Assembly (NCBI GenBank): GCA_017561145.1
Contig: JAFZDO010000024.1
Location: forward strand, 47,256-111,255
Length of the DNA: 64,000 nt
Direction: 5' to 3'
From: Clostridia bacterium
GTDB lineage: Bacteria; Bacillota; Clostridia; Oscillospirales; CAG-382
The notes under the pieces were generated by a model, which was not told where the DNA came from, ran no database searches, and saw only the letters and a program-made list of their open reading frames with translations. Made by a program: the position numbers and the translations under genes. Shown here piece by piece: positions 52,205 to 61,553 of this stretch (the stretch's first letter is position 1; every line of letters starts with the position of its first letter).

Positions 52205-55159
52205 TCAACCGGCTAAATTAAGCCAATCCTTTATCTTTCTGATAATTCTGTTACAAATCTGTTTTTGCGTATTTGTGTCGCCACTCAACTCGTTATAATA
52301 TTCAACCTTTTCCTGATTTCCTGTCATCAAACCGTCAAGCATATGTGTATTGATTCGCTCCGAAAGTTTCTCGCTGGCTGCATACTCATAAGCGCTGGGA
52401 GCGCTGTTCTTAACGTTCATGCGTAGATCCTCGTCATTAAAGAGTGCGTCAATCATCTCTTCCATCTCAGCACCAGCATTTGCGTAGTGAGCATTGAACT
52501 TTTCGATGATTTCATCAATCAAAGAGTACGTCTTATCAGCCATTGCCACATCGGTAGAGATGCCATCAAACGCCTGATCTTCGGCCACTAATTCAATGGT
52601 TAGATCCTCTTGGGCGATCTTGGTAGAGAACTCTACCAGCTCAACAAGCTCTCTAGCGTGGATCTTCACGGTTTCTTCACACTCATAAAGAACGTTATAA
52701 AGCACACTGAAAACGATTGCCAAGTGCTCCATATCCTCGTTCCAGTTATTATAAACTGCCGAGATATAATAGAACAGCTTAACAAACTTCTTGAGCTCTG
52801 CGGTAAACAGCTTTCTCTTGTCCTCTTCAAGCGATTTGTAGTTTCGAGAAATACTTGCAATCAGAGAGGTTATTGCACCGCTGTTTTCCTCGTCATTTGC
52901 GGATATCAGCTCATACAAGCGCTTTGCATCAAGAAGCGTAACCACACAATAATCGAGAATATGATCTCTCTTGGAGAACAGGATATTGGGGTCTGTTTCC
53001 TTGTCGGTGGGAAGGAACAACTCGCCGCCGTAATACTGCGTGAAATATGCCTTGATGTCCTCGGTATCGTTAACAAAATCCATTACGAACGTGCGCTTGT
53101 TCTTTGCAGGGCGGTTCAAACGGGAAATGGTCTGAACAGCCTTAACGCCGCTCTTGAGTTTTTTGTCAATATACATCACGCAAAGCTTATTTTCGTCAAA
53201 TCCGGTCTGGAGCTTGTCTGCAACGATAACGAATCGGAGGTCATCGTTATTGCGGATGATCGACTTGATATCGTAAGGAACGCCGTTTTCTCTGAACTCT
53301 GCGTTCATAGTTTCCTCGGTATATTTTTCACCCTCGTGAACAATCGTACCGGTGAAAGCCACACACGCTCTGAATGCACAACCGCGCTTTTTCAGATATT
53401 CGTCAACTGCCAGCTTGTAGCAAACCGCGTGCTTTCTCGAAGGACAAATCAGCATTGCCTTTGCAAGACCGCCGAGCCAAGAAGAACGTCTCTCAATGAA
53501 GTCATCCAGCATGATCTGAGTCTTGGTGTCAATAACCTCATCCTGCGTTGTTACGTAATTGAGAATCGCTGCCTGAGCCTGCGCTGAATCATACTGATGG
53601 TCATCATCTTTTTTCTTTTCGATGCGGAATGTGTCCTGATATCGGGTATAGCAAAGCAAAGGATTGAGAATAAACCTCTCCTCGATAGCCTGCTTCATGG
53701 AATATTTATCAAAATAGGTCTTGCCGATCTCCTTGCGAGTGCCGAACAACTCCATGGTCTCCTTTTTAGGAGTAGCGGTGAACGCGAAATAACTCACGTT
53801 CTTGGTGGACTTGATGGCAACGCCCTGCTTGATCAGCTGGTTCTGACCGTCTTCCATATCGTCGTAAACATCATCAAGCTCAACGGCTTCCTTGAGGGAT
53901 CTACCCGTCAAGGTCTCGGATGCCTTGGACATCGACTTACCTGCCGTGGAGGAGTGCGCCTCGTCAATGATGATCGCATAGTTTCTGCCAGGAAACTGCT
54001 TGATCTCATTGAGGATAGGACGGAACTTCTGCAGGGTGGTAACGATGATATATCCACCGTCCTTCAGTCTCTGTGCAAGACCCTTGGAGCCGTCTTCGAT
54101 GTGCTGGGCAACGCCCTTTTGACCGTCAACGTTCATAAGCTCCGCGCCAAGCTGACCGTCAATAACAGTACGGTCGCTGATCACGATAACCGTGTTGATG
54201 TTCTTGAAGTTGATAAGCCTTTTTGCAAGCCAAGCAATGGTTTTGGTCTTTCCGCTACCTGCGCTATGCCAGATGAGGTAACGATGACCTACGCCATTTT
54301 CTTTTATATCACGTTCGCACTTCAGAACCGCTCGCAACTGATGAAAACGCGGGAAGATCATCTTACCCTCGTCATCAATAAACATGAATTCGCGAATGAT
54401 ACGGAGAAGCATATCCTTTTGGAGAATCTGCTCCCAGATGTAGTAAGTACAATGCTTTCCGGGAGTTACGGGGTTTCCTGCACCCTCATCCTCGGAGCCC
54501 ATATTGTATGGCAGAAAACGGGTGTCCTTCTTATCAAGCTGCGTAGTGACAAAAGCCACCATCTCGTCCACGGCAAAGTAGGCAAGCGTGCGCTTGTTGA
54601 AGGAAAATACAAGTTGAGAGGGATCGCGCGTCTCGCGGAACTGCTTTGTTCCGTCAAACGCCGCCTTTTGACCTGCCGTCTGCTTTTTCAGCTCGATCAT
54701 AACGATCGGAATTCCGTTGAGGAACAGGGCGAGATCCACACGGAAGGGCTCGGGCTTGTCCTCATAGACGAACTCACGGCAAATCGAGAACACGTTCTTT
54801 TCATAGAGCGCATTACCCTCGGTCATTTCCTCAAGATTGCTCTTGTAGAATGCAAGGCTGATGGAGGTATTGGAGGGATAATCCTCCACCTTCTCATTGA
54901 GTGCGGCGAGAAGACCGCGACTGTTGATCTTATCGCAGAGTAGCTTGACAAAGCGATCCTGATACTGATTGCCGTAGGTCGCTTTGAGCTTATTCAGTTC
55001 TTCGGCTTGCGTCGCCTCAAGGAATTCGAACAATTTTGCGCGGTCAAGCGCGTTTGCAAAATCGTAATCGCTCCTCTTGCTTTGTACATAACCGTGAGAG
55101 AGGAAATAGTTGTATATCTCATCTCTAAACGGGTTTTCTCTTAAATCTTTTTCTGCCAT
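52205..55159 (-). CDS. hsdR: Type I restriction enzyme, R subunit (HsdR)
   Basis: 984 residues. An N-terminal PD-(D/E)xK nuclease domain (FRVDLALFLNGIP, then VMIELKKQ) is followed by a helicase/translocase: SAGSGKT near 299-305 (Walker A), IIDEAHSS near 397 (DEAH box), TATPKKE and the later motif QTISRLNRPAKNKRTFVMDF. The C-terminal 250 residues are helical, for assembly with HsdM/S. It cuts unmodified DNA after ATP-driven translocation. The ATG at 55159 follows GGAGTG. It lies 47 nt after the Cap15-like gene. Confidence 0.95.
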   Translation of the reverse strand: MAEKDLRENPFRDEIYNYFLSHGYVQSKRSDYDFANALDRAKLFEFLEATQAEELNKLKATYGNQYQDRFVKLLCDKINSRGLLAALNEKVEDYPSNTSISLAFYKSNLEEMTEGNALYEKNVFSICREFVYEDKPEPFRVDLALFLNGIPIVMIELKKQTAGQKAAFDGTKQFRETRDPSQLVFSFNKRTLAYFAVDEMVAFVTTQLDKKDTRFLPYNMGSEDEGAGNPVTPGKHCTYYIWEQILQKDMLLRIIREFMFIDDEGKMIFPRFHQLRAVLKCERDIKENGVGHRYLIWHSAGSGKTKTIAWLAKRLINFKNINTVIVISDRTVIDGQLGAELMNVDGQKGVAQHIEDGSKGLAQRLKDGGYIIVTTLQKFRPILNEIKQFPGRNYAIIIDEAHSSTAGKSMSKASETLTGRSLKEAVELDDVYDDMEDGQNQLIKQGVAIKSTKNVSYFAFTATPKKETMELFGTRKEIGKTYFDKYSMKQAIEERFILNPLLCYTRYQDTFRIEKKKDDDHQYDSAQAQAAILNYVTTQDEVIDTKTQIMLDDFIERRSSWLGGLAKAMLICPSRKHAVCYKLAVDEYLKKRGCAFRACVAFTGTIVHEGEKYTEETMNAEFRENGVPYDIKSIIRNNDDLRFVIVADKLQTGFDENKLCVMYIDKKLKSGVKAVQTISRLNRPAKNKRTFVMDFVNDTEDIKAYFTQYYGGELFLPTDKETDPNILFSKRDHILDYCVVTLLDAKRLYELISANDEENSGAITSLIASISRNYKSLEEDKRKLFTAELKKFVKLFYYISAVYNNWNEDMEHLAIVFSVLYNVLYECEETVKIHARELVELVEFSTKIAQEDLTIELVAEDQAFDGISTDVAMADKTYSLIDEIIEKFNAHYANAGAEMEEMIDALFNDEDLRMNVKNSAPSAYEYAASEKLSERINTHMLDGLMTGNQEKVEYYNELSGDTNTQKQICNRIIRKIKDWLNLAG

Positions 55160-55206
55160 ATTTACACTCCTTTCTCCCAACGTCTGGCACCGTCAGGATG
55201 GTGTGA

Positions 55207-55806
55207 TTAATATTTTTCAACGAATTTGAAATTCAACTCTCCGGTTGTTTTTCTGTTAGTCCAATAATATCCGCTTAATGTTCTTTCGTTTTCTTTTACA
55301 GCATAATCAAGCACTGTAGTTCCGAAGTGAATGGGGCTGCGATTTTGAATTGTTTGTTTGGGATCGTTTTGATAAGTAAAAATAATTTTACAAGTGCGGC
55401 TATCGGAATTTATCGAAAAATTTGCCATGGCGCTCATACTCACAGACTCTTTGGTTTCTATTCGGCAACATGTCTTGAATAACGATTGATGAATAAGCAA
55501 ATTACATGCAATAGGAGATTTTTGAATATTTTCGATAGGATCAATCCAGTCGGATTTAATTTCTCCTTCCCATAAGCCTTGCAAATCAGGAATCAATACC
55601 AACCAATTCTTGAATATTGGCAATTTCCACAGCGTATAACAAAACAGCCAAGTGCTTATAGTTATCACAGATGCTGATTTCCCAATACAATCAATTACAA
55701 ATTGTAAAGTGAAAAGTTTATCGCTCAAGGCCCAGTTGATTAGTGACACAATAGTTGCTATTCCAAGAATTAAATAAAGCGCATTTTTCCATTTGATAAC
55801 ATTCAT
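55207..55806 (-). CDS. Cap15-like CBASS effector (2TM plus beta-barrel)
   Basis: 199 residues. Two membrane helices, at about 8-27 (ALYLILGIATIVSLINWAL) and 41-60 (GKSASVITISTWLFCYTLW), precede a beta-rich domain that opens with PDLQGLWEGEIKSDW and continues as short strands to the end (RTLSGYYWTNRKTTGELNF). The 2TM-beta-barrel plan and the 'P.L.G.W.G' motif match Cap15 effectors, which bind a cyclic nucleotide in the barrel and disrupt the inner membrane. The ATG at 55806 is 2 nt after the stop of the CD-NTase gene, whose last codons supply its GGAG ribosome site. Confidence 0.72.
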   Translation of the reverse strand: MNVIKWKNALYLILGIATIVSLINWALSDKLFTLQFVIDCIGKSASVITISTWLFCYTLWKLPIFKNWLVLIPDLQGLWEGEIKSDWIDPIENIQKSPIACNLLIHQSLFKTCCRIETKESVSMSAMANFSINSDSRTCKIIFTYQNDPKQTIQNRSPIHFGTTVLDYAVKENERTLSGYYWTNRKTTGELNFKFVEKY

Positions 55807-55808
55807 TT

Positions 55809-56705
55809 TTAGTACTCCAAATAATTCCACATATCATACAAAAAAGTTTTTGCATCTTCTGCTGTCCACTTGCGTCCTGGGTGGAATAAACAAAAGCACT
55901 CGCTGACTTCGCCCCATTCTTTTTGATTTCCGTCTTTAATGGCATTGTATAAATGGATAATAGCCTGTTTTACAGTTTCTGTCCAATTAGAATACCCTGT
56001 TATGATATTGTTGGGAACATTCCAAATAAGACATTCAACAAGGAACGAGCTGATTTTTTCTCCGTTTACTTTGCCGTCATCAACCATCGCATTGCGAATA
56101 TGTTTAAATATTCTTGTTAAGTACTTATATCTGTGATCGGTTTGAATGTTTTTGTTTTTTCCGTTAGAAATGTGTTTTTTTGGATAATTGGTAACTTCGG
56201 TGCAGCTCATTGAATAAAAACGAGTGCCTTCAACGTACCTATTTGGGTTTACGCTATTTATTATCTTAAAATTCTTCAACATAAATGCAACTACAACATC
56301 CGCATTAACATGATAACTATTCGACTGTATCTTAATGGATTTGTTGCCGTCTGTTACGTTGCCCGAACCAAATTTGTTTACAATCGCCGTTCTAACGCGT
56401 CGTCTGTATTCAGCGTAAGATATATCTCCTTCGATAAATCCATAATCACTGCGGTTTTTTCCGTCGGGATATTCTGTATAAAAGGTACTTTTTAACATAA
56501 CACAGACATCAACATCACTGTTTGCCTTAACATTAGTATTGTTTGCATAAGATCCTTGAACAAAAATTTCAATCGTTAAATCTTTTAATTCGTGGCTTGA
56601 ATCTATAGCGGATTTTATCATATTGATTGTATTTTGAATCTTTTGTTCTTCGGTATCGCTTACTGGTTTTGTCCATGACACTAAAGTTGATTCAGTATAT
56701 TTCAT
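55809..56705 (-). CDS. CD-NTase (cGAS/DncV-like nucleotidyltransferase) of a CBASS system
   Basis: 298 residues of the polymerase-beta superfamily. FVQGSYANNTN (GS at 51-52) and ANSDVDVCVM (Asp 64 and Asp 66), with a third acid in HVNADVVVAF (Asp 136), form the two-metal active site of CD-NTases. The C-terminal helical part has HIRNAMVDDGKVNGEKISSF and FLVECLIWNVP, typical of the SMODS/CdnE-like group. It would make a cyclic di- or oligonucleotide on phage infection. Its ATG directly follows the hsdS stop (TGAATG), with the GGAGGT site inside hsdS. It is visibly AT-richer than hsdM or hsdR. Confidence 0.85.
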   Translation of the reverse strand: MKYTESTLVSWTKPVSDTEEQKIQNTINMIKSAIDSSHELKDLTIEIFVQGSYANNTNVKANSDVDVCVMLKSTFYTEYPDGKNRSDYGFIEGDISYAEYRRRVRTAIVNKFGSGNVTDGNKSIKIQSNSYHVNADVVVAFMLKNFKIINSVNPNRYVEGTRFYSMSCTEVTNYPKKHISNGKNKNIQTDHRYKYLTRIFKHIRNAMVDDGKVNGEKISSFLVECLIWNVPNNIITGYSNWTETVKQAIIHLYNAIKDGNQKEWGEVSECFCLFHPGRKWTAEDAKTFLYDMWNYLEY

Positions 56706-58004
56706 TCATACCTCCATTTTTCCTGTCACCGCCTCGTAGATTACGCTTTGGCGGTATTCTTTGAGTTTTTCAATTGTTGATTCATTTGCGGAAATTAACG
56801 AATCGATTTCAGCACATTGTTCATCAAGATAGTTTGCGATTGCTTGTTGTTCTTCGATTGTGGGTAATCCAAACACAAACTGAGAGATTTTCTCTTGAGA
56901 TAATGAAGCCATAATTGTTCCATCTTGTGCATATTCAGTGTACTGAAAGAAAACATCACTACTTAATACCCAATAAAGATATTTGTTCAAAAATCTTTCT
57001 CGCTTTGGTCTTATTACAAGCAGATGGCTATTCAAAGAGGCAAGACCTGGTAAATAGTCAATGTATGCCAATTTACCAATAGTACCATCCTTGGTTATAA
57101 GCAGATCCTGTTCTTTTAACTGGATTTCGGGAGCCTCGTTAAAACGCTCCTCGGATATGTGATAAGATCTTTCCCAACGAACTTTTCCATCTTCAAAGTC
57201 GGTGCCGGTTACAAGATATGGACCTTCCTCGATAAATTCATCGGCTTTAAGACCTTGCCAACCAATTCGTCCTTTCATATAAGCATCATATTTAAGCTTT
57301 GAGAAACTCCAACTCTCCGGAATCTCCCCAATCCACTCAATGCCGCTATCCTTCATCGGCACGGTAGGATCAAGTCCCTTGGTAACCGCTTCGTAGATGA
57401 TGCTCTGACGGCGTTCCTTGAGAAGCTCGTTGGTCTTTTCTTTGGCGGCTATGATGGCATCGATCTCGGCGCATTTTTGGTCAAGGTAGTCGGCGATGCG
57501 AGATTGTTCCACCAAACTGGGATATGCAATTTTAAAATTCAGCAGTTTAGTATTATTGATACAAGGTATCGTGCCTGCATTATCAAACCATTGCATATCA
57601 ATACATTCAAACAGATAATATGCATATTCGGAATCTATTTCTTTGGGAAGCATCGCCTGACAATTGTTGTCTGCACAAGCATCAACCATCGTTAGAGTAC
57701 GGTTATTTTTCTTCATTGCCTCGCCAATTTTAGCAAACAGTATGCTACCTGAAGGAATGACAGAAAACCCCTCTTTGAGTTGTATTTCTTGAGAAATGTA
57801 ATTCGCCGATTTGAACAGTCTGTGCCCCGCATTACTAATGTCACTTGCTTTGCAAACGGGGTAATCTCCCATTTCTTCACCTTGATAATCTGTTTTAAAG
57901 CCACTACCTGAAATCACCGAAAAATTATTTTTCACTCGGTGAATACCCCATTTATCCGGAATCTCTCCAATCCACTCAATTCCACTATCTTTCATTTTTC
58001 TCAT
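56706..58004 (-). CDS. hsdS: Type I restriction-modification specificity subunit (HsdS)
   Basis: 432 residues with two target-recognition domains, each preceded by the same MKDSGIEWIGEIP segment (start and about residue 217) and followed by a conserved helix with YLDQKCAEIDAIIAAKEKT or YLDEQCAEIDSLISANEST. The two half-sites thus read one bipartite DNA target. The start chosen is the ATG at 58004, behind AGGTGATTATT; the GTG at 58013 is part of the ribosome site. The recognition domains are AT-rich while the conserved helices are not, as expected for domain exchange. Confidence 0.93.
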   Translation of the reverse strand: MRKMKDSGIEWIGEIPDKWGIHRVKNNFSVISGSGFKTDYQGEEMGDYPVCKASDISNAGHRLFKSANYISQEIQLKEGFSVIPSGSILFAKIGEAMKKNNRTLTMVDACADNNCQAMLPKEIDSEYAYYLFECIDMQWFDNAGTIPCINNTKLLNFKIAYPSLVEQSRIADYLDQKCAEIDAIIAAKEKTNELLKERRQSIIYEAVTKGLDPTVPMKDSGIEWIGEIPESWSFSKLKYDAYMKGRIGWQGLKADEFIEEGPYLVTGTDFEDGKVRWERSYHISEERFNEAPEIQLKEQDLLITKDGTIGKLAYIDYLPGLASLNSHLLVIRPKRERFLNKYLYWVLSSDVFFQYTEYAQDGTIMASLSQEKISQFVFGLPTIEEQQAIANYLDEQCAEIDSLISANESTIEKLKEYRQSVIYEAVTGKMEV

Positions 58005-58019
58005 AATAATCACCTGCCT

Positions 58020-58334
58020 TTATTCACGCAATGCGATAATTGCAATGATTCCGCCAATCACGACTACACCGCCGAGAATACACAGAATCAATATCCAGTT
58101 TGCAAAAATCCATTGCACCAAAGCAATAATTCCGTAAACGATTGCCCACAAAATGACGAAGGCAATCAATCTAACCACCCAATGGATCAAAGAACCAAAC
58201 TCTCCGCCGGGAGAGATATTCCATGCAATGCCGAAAGCGATTGCGCCGATCACCGCCAAAATGAGATATTCCCAGATGGCATCAATGGACAATCCCAAAG
58301 GGTCGGTCAAAACTCCAAACAAAAACTTAAGCAT
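58020..58334 (-). CDS. Three-helix membrane protein inside the restriction-modification operon
   Basis: 104 residues with three hydrophobic helices at about 23-40 (EYLILAVIGAIAFGIAW), 50-72 (LIHWVVRLIAFVILWAIVYGIIAL) and 79-101 (NWILILCILGGVVVIGGIIAIIAL). It has no signal cleavage site. It starts inside the end of hsdM (8 nt overlap, with GGCGGTG as its ribosome site) and ends 15 nt before hsdS, so it is translated between the M and S subunits. No family is recognised. A membrane protein at this place in a type I system is unusual. Confidence 0.75.
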   Translation of the reverse strand: MLKFLFGVLTDPLGLSIDAIWEYLILAVIGAIAFGIAWNISPGGEFGSLIHWVVRLIAFVILWAIVYGIIALVQWIFANWILILCILGGVVVIGGIIAIIALRE

Positions 58335-60060
58335 TCAGCACCGCCTTCAAGGTTTCCTGAACAGATGCTTCGTTCTCGGCAATCTCGGCAAGAATGTCGG
58401 CACTCTTGCGAGGAGGCGTATACTTGTAGAAATATCTTGTGAAGGGGATCTCATATCCGATCTTGTCCTTGCTTCTGTCAGCAAAAGCATCGGGCACGTA
58501 GGGAAGCACCTCGTTCTTGATATACTCATCAATATCGGTCTTGAGAGGGATGGTTTCGGTATCACGGCGAGCGGTATCCACCTGAACAACACCGCGCTTC
58601 ACGATCTTTTCGCCCTTCTCGTTATACAAGGGGCACTCGATGGTAACCTTGGTGTATCCGAAGTCTGCCGCATCAAATAGCTTGCTGATCTCGCTCTCCT
58701 CAAACGCGGTGTAAGCGCCAACGATCTTCTCAATGCTCGCGTCATCGATGAACTTTCTCTTATTGCCAAGCGACTTGGGAGTCTGAGGAACGTAGAAGGA
58801 GGTTGCATCGATCAACTGCACCTTGTGGTTTCTCTTTGCATTGGGCTTCTTGGAAATGATCCAAATATAAGTGAAAATACCGGTGTTATAAAACATCTGA
58901 TCGGGCAGAGCCACGATGGCTTCCAGCAGATGGTTTTCGAGAACGTAACGGCGGATCTCGCTCTCGCCACTTCCGGCATCTCCGGAGAACAAGGGAGAAC
59001 CATTGAGGATAATAGCAATTCTTGCATCGTCCTCAGCCTTAGAGATAAGGTTCTGAAGGAACAAAAGCTGACCGTCACTGACACGGGGCGTACCTGCAAC
59101 AAAGCGGTTGTTGGGCTGAGTCAATTCCTTTTCCACAAAGGGCTTGTCGGTCTTCCACTCCACACCGAAGGGAGGGTTGGTAATAAGAAGGTCAAACTTC
59201 TCGCCCGAGAACTTATCCTCGGTCAAGGTGTTGCCTTCGCGGATGTTGGTGGGGTTCTCGCCCAGCATCAGCATTTCCGCACAGCAGATGGCATATGCCT
59301 CGGGGTTGATCTCCTGACCGTAGAGCTTAACGTCATCGGATTTCACACCCATATCGTTCACAAGAACGCTCTTGAGAGTGGTGAGCATGCCGCCCGTACC
59401 ACAGCATCCGTCATACACGCGCAGGATTCTACCGTCACGGCGCAGGCTCTCGGTGTTGTTGCTCATCATCAGCTCAACGCAGAGCTTAATAACCTCACGA
59501 GGGGTGTAATGGTCACCTGCTTCGGCATTCGCCTTGTAAGTTCTGATAATTTCTTCGAAGATGTAACCCATTGCGATGGGGCTGGTGGTATCGGGGTGGA
59601 AATCCACCTCGGAGAATGCCTTTACAACCTCAAAAAGAATGTGCTTCTTGATCATGAATTCCACTTCCTCGCGGAACTTGAGATCCTTGAGGATCTTCTG
59701 CACGCTGGGGGAATAGGATGCGATGAACTCAAGGAAGTTGGCATCCAGGTTGTCGCTATCACCCACAAGATCCTCGAGAGTAACGCACTTTGCATTGTAG
59801 AAAGGCACGCCGCACTTGAGCTTGACCATCTCCTCGACCTTTTCGGATGTCATGCCCTTGATCTTGGAGGTTGCCTCAACGATCTGCGCGATCTCCTTGT
59901 TCTTCTTTGCAAGGATGCAGTCAAAACGGCGGATGATCGCCATGGGGATGATTACGTTGCCGTATTTTTCGGGGGTGTAGGGGCCTCTGGTTTTATTTGC
60001 AATGCTTTTTACAAGATTAACTTTTTCGTTGGTGTTTGCTGTAAGAGCTGCGTTATTCAT
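58327..60060 (-). CDS. hsdM: Type I restriction-modification DNA methyltransferase (HsdM)
   Basis: 577 residues. An N-terminal helical domain, then YTPREVIKLCVELM, YDGCCGTGGMLTTLK (SAM-binding motif I), NPPFGVEW with NPPF at 295-298 (adenine-N6 motif IV), and a C-terminal helical part for HsdS. It methylates adenine in the site read by HsdS and makes the trimer that binds HsdR. The ATG follows AGAGGTTATAT. The 5' neighbour is the Fic gene, 11 nt away. Confidence 0.95.
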   Translation of the reverse strand: MNNAALTANTNEKVNLVKSIANKTRGPYTPEKYGNVIIPMAIIRRFDCILAKKNKEIAQIVEATSKIKGMTSEKVEEMVKLKCGVPFYNAKCVTLEDLVGDSDNLDANFLEFIASYSPSVQKILKDLKFREEVEFMIKKHILFEVVKAFSEVDFHPDTTSPIAMGYIFEEIIRTYKANAEAGDHYTPREVIKLCVELMMSNNTESLRRDGRILRVYDGCCGTGGMLTTLKSVLVNDMGVKSDDVKLYGQEINPEAYAICCAEMLMLGENPTNIREGNTLTEDKFSGEKFDLLITNPPFGVEWKTDKPFVEKELTQPNNRFVAGTPRVSDGQLLFLQNLISKAEDDARIAIILNGSPLFSGDAGSGESEIRRYVLENHLLEAIVALPDQMFYNTGIFTYIWIISKKPNAKRNHKVQLIDATSFYVPQTPKSLGNKRKFIDDASIEKIVGAYTAFEESEISKLFDAADFGYTKVTIECPLYNEKGEKIVKRGVVQVDTARRDTETIPLKTDIDEYIKNEVLPYVPDAFADRSKDKIGYEIPFTRYFYKYTPPRKSADILAEIAENEASVQETLKAVLNA

Positions 60061-60071
60061 ATATAACCTCT

Positions 60072-61226
60072 TTAGTCTTCGTCAAACATCTCGAGAAGCT
60101 TGACGTTTTTATAAATGTTTTCTTTTCCGACCTTTTCTTTGTGTAGCACGCCTTTGTCGGCGAGCTGATCGAGATATACCGCCGCGGTCTGACGGTTGGT
60201 ATATCCTGCATCCACAAGATCGCAGTTGCGGACAAAGGGCTTTTTCATAATCAGACGAATGCAGTCGCACAGAGCTTTTCTGTTTCCGCTCATATCGTCT
60301 GTAAAGTATTTCTTTCGTCCTGTTTTGGGAGGAGCGGGATCGTTTTGCTCGGTCATCGTATATTCGGTCGTAAGCTTTACGATCTGTTCGATAATATACC
60401 GTGTCCTGTCTGCTGTTTCCTTGAAGGAACGCAGGATGTAGGCAACTGCCTCGGTATAGTCTTCCTTTTCTTTGCTTGTCCGCAAAATCTCGTAATACTC
60501 ATTTTTATTTCTAATAATGTAGGAGCTTGCGTACAAAATCGGCTGAGAAATATAACCCTTTTGGCAGAGAAACAAGATGTTCAGTATGCGTCCGGTTCTG
60601 CCGTTTCCATCGTTGAACGGATGGATGTTTTCGAACTGGCAGTGGGCAAGGGCGATTTTAATCAAGGGATGCTCGTTGTATTGCTCATCGTCGTAAATGT
60701 ATTCCAGCATATCCGCGAGCTGAAACATTAGTAGCTCCTTGCCGTGAGGGGGCGTGTATATGATCTCGTCTTCGCTGCCGTTTGAGCGCTTAATTCGTGT
60801 AAGCGTATTGAAGTTTGAGAGGTTTGATCTGACGCCTCGCCCTTGTGTGTTGACGGGAGCATTGATTGCCTCAAGGTCTTCAATACCGAATTGCCCCTTT
60901 TCTCGAAGCAACTCAAAGCCCGCAAGCAATGCGTCCTTGTAATCGGATATTGCTTTTGTTTCCGCATCGAAGTCCTTAAACGCTACCGCGCGGAGAAGGT
61001 CATCGTTTGTTGTTCGGATGTTCTCGATGTTACTGCTCACCTTTGCTTCCTGAAGAGCGAGTGTATCGAGAAGGATTTCGGAGTTTGGCAACGACTTGAG
61101 CGCATAATTCAAAAGCTCTATTGAAACGCGAGCTTCTTCGCGAAGATGGTCGAGCTCCGGAGTCAGTTCCAAATAAATGCTCGAAACAGGCGGAAGATCG
61201 TTATAAGGTTCACGTGGATCAAACAT
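60072..61226 (-). CDS. Fic-domain AMPylator with N-terminal inhibitory motif
   Basis: 384 residues. The Fic_N region has SSNIEN at 64-69, which fits the (S/T)xxxE(G/N) inhibitory helix of class II Fic proteins. The catalytic motif HPFNDGNGRTGR starts at His 202, and a C-terminal winged helix follows (about 310-380, RNCDLVDAGYTNRQTAAVYL). It should transfer AMP to a target protein when the inhibition is relieved. A GGAG seven bases before the ATG at 61226 sets the start. Fic genes are known beside type I restriction operons. Confidence 0.92.
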   Translation of the reverse strand: MFDPREPYNDLPPVSSIYLELTPELDHLREEARVSIELLNYALKSLPNSEILLDTLALQEAKVSSNIENIRTTNDDLLRAVAFKDFDAETKAISDYKDALLAGFELLREKGQFGIEDLEAINAPVNTQGRGVRSNLSNFNTLTRIKRSNGSEDEIIYTPPHGKELLMFQLADMLEYIYDDEQYNEHPLIKIALAHCQFENIHPFNDGNGRTGRILNILFLCQKGYISQPILYASSYIIRNKNEYYEILRTSKEKEDYTEAVAYILRSFKETADRTRYIIEQIVKLTTEYTMTEQNDPAPPKTGRKKYFTDDMSGNRKALCDCIRLIMKKPFVRNCDLVDAGYTNRQTAAVYLDQLADKGVLHKEKVGKENIYKNVKLLEMFDED

Positions 61227-61260
61227 TGCCAAACTCCTTTCAAAGATTTTCGACTAAAAG

Positions 61261-61527
61261 TCAGTGTCGACCGTAAGAACCGGTCTTTTTGTGGCAAGAC
61301 ATACACAGGATCTCGCAGTTGGAAAGCGTATCGCCACCACCGGAGGAAACCGCAGTTTTATGATGCGCTTCCCATCCGTAAGGGCTGTAGTCGTTTCCGC
61401 GAAGGTTGAACATAAGCCTTTGGGTGCATCTGCCCGTGTATCCGTGTCCGTGGGAGGAACGCTCGCACTCGCATCTGCCGCCGGATCTTTGCCAAGCTTT
61501 TTGTATCGTCAAATCAGAAAATGCCAT
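61261..61527 (-). CDS. Small HNH nuclease-like protein
   Basis: 88 residues. GGRCECERSSHGH-type Cys/His residues near the start and YGWEAHHKTAVSSGGGDTLS, NCEILCMSCHKKTGS form a short HNH motif with CxxC-type zinc ligands. It is the first gene of the leftward operon, 34 nt ahead of the Fic gene, with AAAGGATG before its ATG. The size is that of small HNH proteins that assist restriction or regulate their own operon. Whether it cuts DNA is untested. Confidence 0.8.
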   Translation of the reverse strand: MAFSDLTIQKAWQRSGGRCECERSSHGHGYTGRCTQRLMFNLRGNDYSPYGWEAHHKTAVSSGGGDTLSNCEILCMSCHKKTGSYGRH

Positions 61528-61553
61528 TTAGCACATCCTTTCTCCAACGGCAA

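Noticed and set aside
53597-54943. Rightward 448-codon frame inside hsdR
   Set aside because: Antisense to helicase motifs; no start signal and no recognisable domain.
58825-60066. Rightward 413-codon frame inside hsdM
   Set aside because: Antisense to the methyltransferase motifs; a shadow of the real gene.
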